From positions 1-39,000 of the forward strand of contig CAYJIG010000015.1 in NCBI GenBank assembly GCA_964370165.1: a stretch of DNA of 39,000 nucleotides, written 5' to 3'. The stretch is from JAAYCI01 sp964370165 (GTDB lineage Bacteria > Bacillota > Clostridia > Oscillospirales > Ruminococcaceae). The translations under genes and the position numbers were made by a program. Positions 32,617 through 39,000 of this stretch are shown in pieces. Numbering within the stretch: position 1 is the first letter of the stretch; each line of letters begins with the position of its first letter. The notes beneath the pieces are model-generated. The model did no database searches and was not told where the DNA came from. It worked only from the letters and a program-made list of their open reading frames with translations.

Positions 32617-33555
32617 ATGGAAAAAAAGCCTGTATCAAAATCAGTCACAAGTGAATATACTCGCATCGCCTTTTACTATTATAAGTCCGGCATGACCCAA
32701 AACGAGATTGCCAAGAAAATGGGCATATCCAGGCAAAAGGTAAACCGTGTACTGGGCGAGTGCCTGCAGCTTGGCATTGTACAGATTAATATTTCCGGGT
32801 GTGATGATACATACATTTGTATGGAATCTCAGCTGGAAGATCTGTATGGGCTTCGGCATGTGCGAATATGCCAAGACCCTGAGCAGAGCGGCCAAGATGA
32901 TGTATATACCGCTCTTAGCGAGGCCGCATCTTCCCTTATTGCAAGCACTGTTTCAGATAACGATATCATCGGGTTTGGGCATGGTAAAACCATGGCCGCA
33001 CTTGCAAAGCAGATTGTTCCTATGCACAAAGAAAACCTAAAGGCTATCTCGCTGGTTGGCGCAAATCACGGTCCCGAGTACCAAACCGGTAGCGGCGACA
33101 TTATTTTTAACTGCGCTGTGAAAATGGGTGCCACGCCTATTTTATTGCATGCGCCTATTTTAGTAGACAAGTCCGAGCTGCGGGATTCTCTTGTGGAGGA
33201 GACTTATTTTAAGGAAACGTACCAAACGATTAAAGCGTGCACCATTGCTGTATTCGGTATCGGTGATGCAACAGGATTTTCTCACTCAAAATATGAAAAC
33301 AGCAAAAATCCATCTGCTGTAGGCGAAATTTGCACACATTTTTACGACGAAGATGGAAAGGAAGTTTATCCTGACATCAGTCAGCACACCATCGCCATCA
33401 GCAAATCAGATCTTAAAGAAATTCCGTTGCGCATAGGTGTGGCAGGCGGCGGCTACAAGCTCTCGGCTGTCAAAGGCGCCATTCGTGGCGGATACATAAA
33501 CACGTTGATAACTGATTTTTCTATAGCGGAAAAGCTTTTACAAAAAAATATATAA
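32617..33555 (+). CDS. SorC/DeoR-family sugar-binding transcriptional regulator
   Basis: The start is ATG 32617 (MEKKPVSKSVTSEY), with AAAGG eight bases upstream; the longer frame from 32551 would begin in the operator-like region. The 312-residue protein has an N-terminal helix-turn-helix ('QNEIAKKMGISRQKVNRVL') and a C-terminal SorC sugar-binding domain with 'NDIIGFGHGKTMAALAKQI', 'SLVGANHG' and 'GVAGGGYKLSAVKGAIRGGY'. Such proteins bind phosphorylated sugars or related metabolites and control neighbouring operons. The permease gene starts 26 bases downstream and is the obvious target, possibly with the RibF-like gene. The effector is unknown; an amino-acid permease is an unusual partner for a sugar-phosphate sensor. 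Confidence 0.9.
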   Translation: MEKKPVSKSVTSEYTRIAFYYYKSGMTQNEIAKKMGISRQKVNRVLGECLQLGIVQINISGCDDTYICMESQLEDLYGLRHVRICQDPEQSGQDDVYTALSEAASSLIASTVSDNDIIGFGHGKTMAALAKQIVPMHKENLKAISLVGANHGPEYQTGSGDIIFNCAVKMGATPILLHAPILVDKSELRDSLVEETYFKETYQTIKACTIAVFGIGDATGFSHSKYENSKNPSAVGEICTHFYDEDGKEVYPDISQHTIAISKSDLKEIPLRIGVAGGGYKLSAVKGAIRGGYINTLITDFSIAEKLLQKNI

Positions 33556-33581
33556 TATTCGATTTAAAAAAGGGGTAACAC

Positions 33582-34952
33582 ATGTCAACCAAGCAAAGTC
33601 CTTTATCTAAAAACGACGGCAAGCTCGGATTACTACACAGCACCACTATTTTAATGGGCGGCATGATAGGTAGCGCCATTTTTTCTTTATCAGGCGTCAC
33701 TATTATGAACGCCGGGCCTGCCAGCATCATTAGCTGGGTTATTGCGGCTGTTATTTTATTTGTATACGGCCTTCAAACCGCGGAACTCGCCACCACATTT
33801 CCTCATTCAGGCGGCATATTTACCTTCCCTGAAAAATCACTGGGAAAAACCAAAAAACAAGGCCGATTTTGGGGTTGGTTTTCCACATGGGCATATCTGT
33901 TCGGTTGCATAGGCGGTGGTGCTTTTTCATGCATGTACGTTGCAATTTATATGAACGTAGGCTTTGAAAACGTCACCGGACAAATCAGTCCGTCCATCAT
34001 AGCTGTTGCGGCTGCACTTTTGTGTGGTGCTTTAAATTTGATGAAATTTTCACTTACCGGCAAGGCAAACACTGTTTTGACTACCGGCCTTTTTATCACA
34101 CTGATTATTTTTATTGTTGTTGCTGTTAGCAGTGGTCAGTGGGACGCCTCCCTTTTACTTCCGTTTTTCTCTCAAGGTACCGGTGGAAACCTTGGCTTTG
34201 TGGATATGATCCCCACGGCAATGGTGGCGTATGGCTCTATTGTGGCAACAGCGTTCATGGTGGGTGAAATTCGCGACCCAAAACGCACCGTCCCAAAGGC
34301 TATGGCCATTGCGATGCTTGTTGTGGTAAGTTTATATCTGCTTGTTATCTTGGCGGTTTTAGGCCTTGTCAGCGCCGGCTTCCTTATTGAAAATCCAGGC
34401 ATGACGTATATACCTTTATATGCGGCGGCTTTTACCAAACTATCGCACATTTCTTGGCTGGTACAGCTGATTTCCATTGCGGCAGTGTTGGCGCTGATAA
34501 CCACCGTGCTAGTGGTTATCGCCCTGGCCGTGCGTGGCATCCAGGCCGCCGCCAACGCCGGAATCTTGCCTGCCGCACTTGGAAAAACCAGCGAGAAAAC
34601 CCAATCACCGGTAAATGCAACTATCTTGGTAACTATTGTTATCGCCATCATCTCTGCTTTTCCCGATCTTACAGAGCTTGTTGTGAATTTTGGTGCCTTA
34701 TGTAACGCGGTTGTGATAGCGATTGTATGCATCACCGTTGTAAACGCCCGCAAGAAGTTCCCCGGAGCACGTAAATTCACAGCACCGGGTGGAAACATCC
34801 TTCCCATCATCACATTTATCGTGATTTTAATCACATACATTCCCGGCATCATCGGCGGAAACTGGATGCTTTGGGCCGTGACCGGCGCTTATTTTGCCAT
34901 CGGCCTTGTGATTTTTCTTGTTTCAGAAAATCACCGTAAAAACAAGGCATAA
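33582..34952 (+). CDS. APC-superfamily amino acid permease
   Basis: The 456-residue membrane protein has about 12 helices. The first contains 'ILMGGMIGSAIFSLSGVTIM', the G-x-G substrate-binding loop of APC transporters. 'TAELATTFPHSGGIFTFPEK' follows, and 'YGSIVATAFMVGEIRDPKRT' is the conserved loop between helices 6 and 7. It probably takes up an amino acid or amine with protons or by exchange. AAGGGG lies six bases before the ATG, 26 bases after the regulator stop, so the two are likely co-transcribed. Substrate cannot be predicted. Confidence 0.9.
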   Translation: MSTKQSPLSKNDGKLGLLHSTTILMGGMIGSAIFSLSGVTIMNAGPASIISWVIAAVILFVYGLQTAELATTFPHSGGIFTFPEKSLGKTKKQGRFWGWFSTWAYLFGCIGGGAFSCMYVAIYMNVGFENVTGQISPSIIAVAAALLCGALNLMKFSLTGKANTVLTTGLFITLIIFIVVAVSSGQWDASLLLPFFSQGTGGNLGFVDMIPTAMVAYGSIVATAFMVGEIRDPKRTVPKAMAIAMLVVVSLYLLVILAVLGLVSAGFLIENPGMTYIPLYAAAFTKLSHISWLVQLISIAAVLALITTVLVVIALAVRGIQAAANAGILPAALGKTSEKTQSPVNATILVTIVIAIISAFPDLTELVVNFGALCNAVVIAIVCITVVNARKKFPGARKFTAPGGNILPIITFIVILITYIPGIIGGNWMLWAVTGAYFAIGLVIFLVSENHRKNKA

Positions 34953-35018
34953 GACCTTGCTGGCTCTACATCCTCTTATTTATTAGTTTTTTAAAATCCT
35001 TTAGCGGAGATAATTATT

Positions 35019-35897
35019 ATGAGCGAGTCACTTCCAACACTAAAAAACACCTGTATTGCTTTTGGCTTTTTTGACGGCGTGCATAAAGGTCATCACGATT
35101 TGCTCACTTTTATGCTTGCAAACAGCGGGGATTTGTCGTCGTTAGTCTTAGCATTTGACCCTAAAAAAGAAATATTGGCAGACGATAAAATCTTATCCAC
35201 TGCAAAAGAAAAAAAATATCTGCTACAAGATTTTAATTTAGATCACATCGTCTCGTATCCTCTTACCCTTGAAAATTTTCGGTGTGATCCCGACATATTT
35301 ATAAAAGAAGTTTTGATAGATACGCTGGGCGCAAAAAAAATCGTAGCAGGCACAACTTGCCGGTTTTTAGGCGGTGGAAACATCACCCATCTGCGCAATG
35401 GCGCCAAAAAATGGGGCTACACTCTGCTTGAATTTCAGCCCATCTCAAACATCGATACCAACGACATCAAAAAAGCCTTACAAAACGGCGACTTAAAAAC
35501 AGCAAACAGCCTACTTGGGCATCCATATCTTATTTTGGGCAAGGTCATCCACGGCAAGGCCTTGGGCCGTACCGTGGGCATGCCTACTGCCAATCTATCT
35601 TACAGTAAGCGTAAATTTTTACCTCGTATCGGCGTATACGGCACTTTTTCAAAAATGAAAAACGACCTTATGGTGAAAGGCCTCACAAATATTGGCACCA
35701 GACCGTCGGTGGATGCACTAAGTAGTCTAAGCATAGAAACCTTCCTGCTGGACTATTCTGAAGATTTATATGAAAAAACACTTGAAGTAAAACTTCATTC
35801 TTTTATCCGAGACGTGATAAAATTCAGCGGCCTTGATCAAGTGAAAAAACAAGTTGATAAAGATATACATACTTTTAATAATATTTTAACAAATTAA
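35019..35897 (+). CDS. ribF: RibF-like bifunctional riboflavin kinase / FAD synthetase
   Basis: The 292-residue protein has an N-terminal nucleotidyltransferase domain ('IAFGFFDGVHKGHHDLL' with the H-x-G-H motif; 'VAGTTCRFLGGG') and a C-terminal flavokinase domain ('GKVIHGKALGRTVGMPTANL', 'IGVYGTFSKM', 'GLTNIGTRPSVD', 'ETFLLDYSEDLYEK'). These fit RibF, which phosphorylates riboflavin to FMN and adenylates it to FAD. It is a little short and diverged for RibF, and is not near truB/rbfA/rpsO as housekeeping ribF often is. It could therefore be a second copy. It follows the permease gene by 66 bases, has GCGGAG before the ATG, and shows no FMN riboswitch. Confidence 0.87.
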   Translation: MSESLPTLKNTCIAFGFFDGVHKGHHDLLTFMLANSGDLSSLVLAFDPKKEILADDKILSTAKEKKYLLQDFNLDHIVSYPLTLENFRCDPDIFIKEVLIDTLGAKKIVAGTTCRFLGGGNITHLRNGAKKWGYTLLEFQPISNIDTNDIKKALQNGDLKTANSLLGHPYLILGKVIHGKALGRTVGMPTANLSYSKRKFLPRIGVYGTFSKMKNDLMVKGLTNIGTRPSVDALSSLSIETFLLDYSEDLYEKTLEVKLHSFIRDVIKFSGLDQVKKQVDKDIHTFNNILTN

Positions 35898-35907
35898 GTA
35901 TTTTCTA

Positions 35908-35936
35908 TTGTACTTCGTACTTAAAGTTGATATAAT
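35908..35936 (+). promoter_or_regulatory. Promoter of the second GGDEF gene
   Basis: A weak -35 (TTGTAC, 35908-35913) and a perfect TATAAT (35931-35936) lie 17 bases apart; predicted start near 35943. The -35 lies within the inverted repeat TTAAGTA...TACTTAA (35894-35923). Confidence 0.6.
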
Positions 35937-35946
35937 GAATGGATTT

Positions 35947-35977
35947 ATATTCAGGTGTAAATAATACACCTGAATAT
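35947..35977 (+). promoter_or_regulatory. 5'-leader hairpin of the second GGDEF gene
   Basis: ATATTCAGGTGT pairs perfectly with ACACCTGAATAT (12 bp, seven-base loop) within a few bases of the predicted transcript start. An interrupted T-rich stretch follows, so it could be a weak attenuator, a protective 5' hairpin or a terminator for the RibF-like gene. Confidence 0.55.
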
Positions 35978-36051
35978 TTATATTTTATTATTTATATAAG
36001 ATTTTTTAACTTTTTGGGTGATATCACTTTCATCCAGCAAGAGGGCCACAA

Positions 36052-37971
36052 ATGAAGATTATTATTATAAAACGTTTAGCAATTGCTATACTTATAAGTG
36101 CTGTTATTTCATTTTTCATTAGTTATTTTGTGCAGATAGACTTATCAAAGAATTCATTTTATGCCGACTCTGAAGCAAAGATTGATCAAATCATGGAAAA
36201 CGTAGCGTATAATGATGAAATCAACTTTGAAATGACTGAAAGCTTGAAAGATGAGTATCTTGTAAAAGCAAACACCATATCTCGCTTTTTAGAGTATGAC
36301 CCCGATTTGATACATAACATGGATGCCTTGCATGATTATATGGAGCTGTTATCGTTTGAAGAAATTCATTTTTTTGATGAAACAGGCACTATATTCGCCG
36401 GCACAAACCCTGAATATTACGGCTATTCGTTTGACTCCGGCGAACAAATGGGTTATTTCAAACCCATGCTGGAAGATAGAGATCTAGAAATGGCCCAGGA
36501 CTTAGTTCCAAACACTGCCACACAAAAGTTAATGCAATATGTCATCGTTTGGAGCGAGAGTAAGGATATTATGATCCAGCTGGGCCACGAGCCTCAGCAT
36601 CTGATAGACCAGCTAAAACATACCCAGCTTTCCGAGGTTATGTCGTCTTTTATCACTGATGAAAACACCTATTTCTTCGCTTATGATACCAGCACCAAAG
36701 AGGTTTTGACCGATTTTCATGACTCCACACTGCTTACCGAAATACAAACTTTATCGCCAAATCAAAGTACTATCGGTAGCATCATTCTAGGCAACGAGAC
36801 TTTTCATTATTATGCAAAAGCTATTGATGATTTGGTGATAAGCTTCAGTATCAGCCAAGAAGACCTGTATAACAGTGTTTTGTACAATATCCTTTTACTA
36901 ACACTTATGCTCACTCTAACCTCGGCCGTAATTATTTTAATTATTGCATTCTTGCTAACTAATATCATCATTAAACCCATTTATACCTTGATTGATAATG
37001 TTCAGCAAATATCTAAGGGTGACCTTAGCGTTGTTATTGATATTAACAACACCCCCGAGTTTACTTCTCTCAGCACAAACATCAATCGTATGGTTTTTGA
37101 ACTTGTCAATTTCAATATGCGAATCACACGGCTTTTTCATAATATCACCATTCCCATAGCACTTTTTGAATATAGTAAAGATGAATCGCCCGTTAAAGCC
37201 ACTAATAAGCTTGGTGATATTTTACAGCTTACAAAACAAGAAACCGGCACCATACTTTCAACCGGCACAAAATTCAATCAGTATTTGGATGAGATATTCA
37301 ACACGCCTTTAGAAGACGAAGAAGACATTTATCTTATCCGCCACGAAGATCATATACACTACTTAAAGATAAAGCTTTATGATGAAGAAGATAAAATATG
37401 GGGTATTATCGTCGACATGACAAAGGAACTTGATCAGCATGAAGAGTTCCGAGTGCAACGTAATATAGATAACCTCACTTCTTTAGATACACGATGGGCC
37501 TTCCGAGAAAAGATGAATAAACTGTTTAAAGAAGACTTTGGGACTATGGCTATATTGATACTGGATCTTGATAACTTAAAGCCAATAAACGACAACTATG
37601 GGCACGATTATGGAGACGCTTTACTGACTACTGCCGCAGATATCCTAAAGAACTGCACCGCACCACACAAAATAGTGTCCCGAATAGGCGGCGACGAGTT
37701 TGTAATGACTATACACCATGCCGCATCAAGAGAAGAGATTTCCCGCCATATATCAGACTTGCAAAAACAAATTGACCTATCTTACATCACAGCACCAAAT
37801 GGAGAAAAACTACCTATTAGTTTCTCTGGCGGATATGTATTTTATGATGACACGTTTACAGATTATGACGAAATGATTGTGGCTGCCGATGCTACCATGT
37901 ATGCTGTTAAACGATCTCAAAAAGGCCGTATCAAAGAACATGATAAAAAGCATATTGACGATAATATATAA
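36052..37971 (+). CDS. Membrane-bound diguanylate cyclase with extracytoplasmic sensor, HAMP and GGDEF domains
   Basis: The 639-residue protein has a membrane helix at about 7-27, a large extracytoplasmic domain (30-275), a second helix at about 278-305, a HAMP-like segment (about 306-360: 'IIKPIYTLIDNVQQISKGDL'), a PAS-like region (360-460) and a GGDEF domain (about 470-635). The catalytic motif 'SRIGGDEFVM' (GGDEF at 546-550) and the metal site 'ILILDLDNLKPINDNYGHDY' are intact. The RxxD inhibitory site is missing: the expected positions read APHK (537-540), unlike the other cyclase in this window. It should synthesise c-di-GMP without that feedback control. No EAL or HD-GYP domain is fused. 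Its own promoter and leader hairpin precede it. Confidence 0.92.
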   Translation: MKIIIIKRLAIAILISAVISFFISYFVQIDLSKNSFYADSEAKIDQIMENVAYNDEINFEMTESLKDEYLVKANTISRFLEYDPDLIHNMDALHDYMELLSFEEIHFFDETGTIFAGTNPEYYGYSFDSGEQMGYFKPMLEDRDLEMAQDLVPNTATQKLMQYVIVWSESKDIMIQLGHEPQHLIDQLKHTQLSEVMSSFITDENTYFFAYDTSTKEVLTDFHDSTLLTEIQTLSPNQSTIGSIILGNETFHYYAKAIDDLVISFSISQEDLYNSVLYNILLLTLMLTLTSAVIILIIAFLLTNIIIKPIYTLIDNVQQISKGDLSVVIDINNTPEFTSLSTNINRMVFELVNFNMRITRLFHNITIPIALFEYSKDESPVKATNKLGDILQLTKQETGTILSTGTKFNQYLDEIFNTPLEDEEDIYLIRHEDHIHYLKIKLYDEEDKIWGIIVDMTKELDQHEEFRVQRNIDNLTSLDTRWAFREKMNKLFKEDFGTMAILILDLDNLKPINDNYGHDYGDALLTTAADILKNCTAPHKIVSRIGGDEFVMTIHHAASREEISRHISDLQKQIDLSYITAPNGEKLPISFSGGYVFYDDTFTDYDEMIVAADATMYAVKRSQKGRIKEHDKKHIDDNI

Positions 37972-38019
37972 CCGCTTGCCATCGCCACTATACCACCCCA
38001 TACTCATCCAAACATAATA

Positions 38020-38074
38020 AAAAAGCACCACTCTCTATAAAAGCTATCGCTTTTAAAAGAAAGTGGTGCTTTTT
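38020..38074 (+). terminator. Intrinsic terminator of the second GGDEF gene
   Basis: AAAAAGCACCACT pairs with AGTGGTGCTTTTT (13 bp); a second small hairpin (AAAGC-TATC-GCTTT) sits in the loop. A/T runs on both sides may let it act in both directions. Confidence 0.85.
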
Positions 38075-38084
38075 CATGTCACAT

Positions 38085-38124
38085 CTAAAATAAAAACCGA
38101 GGTGCGGCTAATGCCACACCTCGG
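38085..38124 (-). terminator. Intrinsic terminator of the sugar-binding protein gene
   Basis: On the minus strand CCGAGGTG pairs with CACCTCGG and an inner GGC with GCC (38124-38097), followed by TTTTTATTTT. It lies 40 bases after the stop of the binding-protein gene. Confidence 0.9.
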
Positions 38125-38163
38125 GATACTTCAAACTATTTCAGCTAAGTCTATCTCTTTAAA

Positions 38164-39000
38164 TTAAGCAGTCAAAGAGCTAGGATCTGCAGCGTCATAC
38201 AGTTCATAGTTGCTAGCGTCGATCCAAGCAGTTTCTACCAAGATGGTTTGCTCTTCGATAGTGCCACCAGCTAGGTGAGTGTACATAGCTTCAACGCCAA
38301 CGATGCTCAGGTAGGATGGGAATTGAGCAGCTGTGCCAAGTTGTTCGCCAGCAGCGATCAAGTCAAGGCTTTCTTGCGCGCCGTCAATACCTACTACGAA
38401 GTACTCGTCGATACGGCCAGCAGCTTTGATAGCAGCGATCATGCCTTGAGCGGAGGGGTCATTCATGGCCCAAACGCCAGTAGCTTCGGGATCGCTCTGC
38501 AAGAAGTTGTTCATAACTTCCATAGCTTTGTCAACTTGACCTTGGCCGTTTTGGTTATTTACAACTTCGATGCCGGGATACTCTTCCAATACAGCGTCGC
38601 GGCCTTCCATACGAAGAGCAACAGCGTCAGAAGTACTGTTGTCGTATGTTACGATTTTGCCTTCGCCGCCCATAGCTTCTGCAAGACCTTCCATTGCCAA
38701 AGCGCCAGCAGTTACGTTGTCAGACATAACAACAGCAACAGTTTGGTCGCCATTGTCGCAGCTTGAGTCGATGATAACCACAGGGATTTCAGCGTCTAAA
38801 GCAGCTTGTACGCCAGGAACAGAACCTGCGCGGTCGTTAGCGGTCAAGAAGATGCCGTCAACGCCTTGAGCAACAAGGTCATTCATAACGTTTTGCTCGA
38901 TGTTAACGTCGTTTTGGCAGTCATAAACGGTAACAGTACCGCCCATGTCAGCAACGCCGATTTCGATACCATCAGCAACTAGTTTAAAGAACGGGTTAGC
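38164..39000 (-). CDS. Sugar ABC transporter substrate-binding protein (RbsB-like), 5' end outside the window
   Basis: The frame stays open from the TAA at 38164 to the right edge (278 residues). An ATG at 38946 is internal: upstream codons read 'ANPFFKLVADGIEIGVADMG', the usual start of the first lobe of this family ('NPFF'). Further family segments are 'VNDLVAQ'-like 'QNVMNDLVAQGVDGIFLTAN', 'EIPVVIIDSSCD', 'GKIVTYDNSTSD', 'GVWAMNDPSAQGMIAAIKAA' and 'VVGIDGAQESLDLIAAGE'. It is a periplasmic-binding-protein type I (Peripl_BP_4) that captures a sugar outside the membrane for an ABC importer. Ribose, galactose, xylose or another sugar cannot be distinguished. Codon choice is strongly biased to GCT/GCA and GTT, consistent with high expression. 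Permease and ATPase genes should be beyond the edge or elsewhere. Confidence 0.93.
   Translation of the reverse strand, partial: ANPFFKLVADGIEIGVADMGGTVTVYDCQNDVNIEQNVMNDLVAQGVDGIFLTANDRAGSVPGVQAALDAEIPVVIIDSSCDNGDQTVAVVMSDNVTAGALAMEGLAEAMGGEGKIVTYDNSTSDAVALRMEGRDAVLEEYPGIEVVNNQNGQGQVDKAMEVMNNFLQSDPEATGVWAMNDPSAQGMIAAIKAAGRIDEYFVVGIDGAQESLDLIAAGEQLGTAAQFPSYLSIVGVEAMYTHLAGGTIEEQTILVETAWIDASNYELYDAADPSSLTA

Noticed and set aside
38164..38946. Complete 260-residue binding protein starting at 38946
   Set aside because: Family sequence continues in frame upstream to the window edge, so the ATG at 38946 is internal.

Overview
The window looks like a chromosomal segment of a Bacillota bacterium, probably a clostridium. 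The reasons are moderate-to-low G+C by eye, strong AGGAGG-type ribosome binding sites, TTGACA/TATAAT promoters with 17-base spacers, extended -10 promoters (TGn-TATAAT), U-tailed hairpin terminators and a tRNA-His with encoded CCA. A diderm Negativicute cannot be excluded, because the glycan locus resembles an O-antigen locus.

Positions 1 to about 20,800 are a surface-polysaccharide locus, nearly all on the minus strand. In order of transcription it starts with a complete wbpA-wbpB-wbpD-wbpE set (20453 to 16225), predicted to turn UDP-GlcNAc into UDP-2,3-diacetamido-2,3-dideoxy-glucuronate. A 276-bp MITE-like element follows, then an NAD-dependent sugar epimerase with its own promoter, then an asparagine-synthase-like amidotransferase with a Wzm/Wzt ABC polysaccharide exporter whose ATPase has a C-terminal glycan-binding extension. 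One GT2 glycosyltransferase is on the plus strand. A second tight minus operon (9388 to beyond base 1) carries two polysaccharide-deacetylase-like proteins, two formyltransferases, two tandem paralogous GT-B glycosyltransferases, a second amidotransferase and a partial glycosyltransferase. Read together, these genes suggest an exported polymer with diamino-uronic acids that are amidated at the carboxylate and N-formylated on amino groups. This is inference built on the families present.

Positions 20,900 to 29,000 hold mixed genes: a MATE transporter broken by one extra A in a homopolymer, a ZupT-like metal transporter, a 1005-residue protein joining a DUF616-like domain, a GT2 domain and a long helical region, a CNNM/CBS/CorC-type membrane protein, and a CHASE-like/GGDEF diguanylate cyclase.

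Positions 29,059 to 29,518 are 3.5 identical tandem copies of a 130-bp unit that folds into two hairpins. It is not in a constant reading frame and ends exactly at the stop codon of a hydantoinase gene. This is the least explained element of the window.

Positions 29,518 to 39,000 carry the hydantoinase, an EamA transporter with an apparent leader terminator, tRNA-His with its own promoter and two terminators, a SorC-type regulator with an amino-acid permease and a RibF-like flavin enzyme, a second membrane GGDEF protein, and the 3' part of a sugar ABC transporter binding-protein gene running off the right edge.
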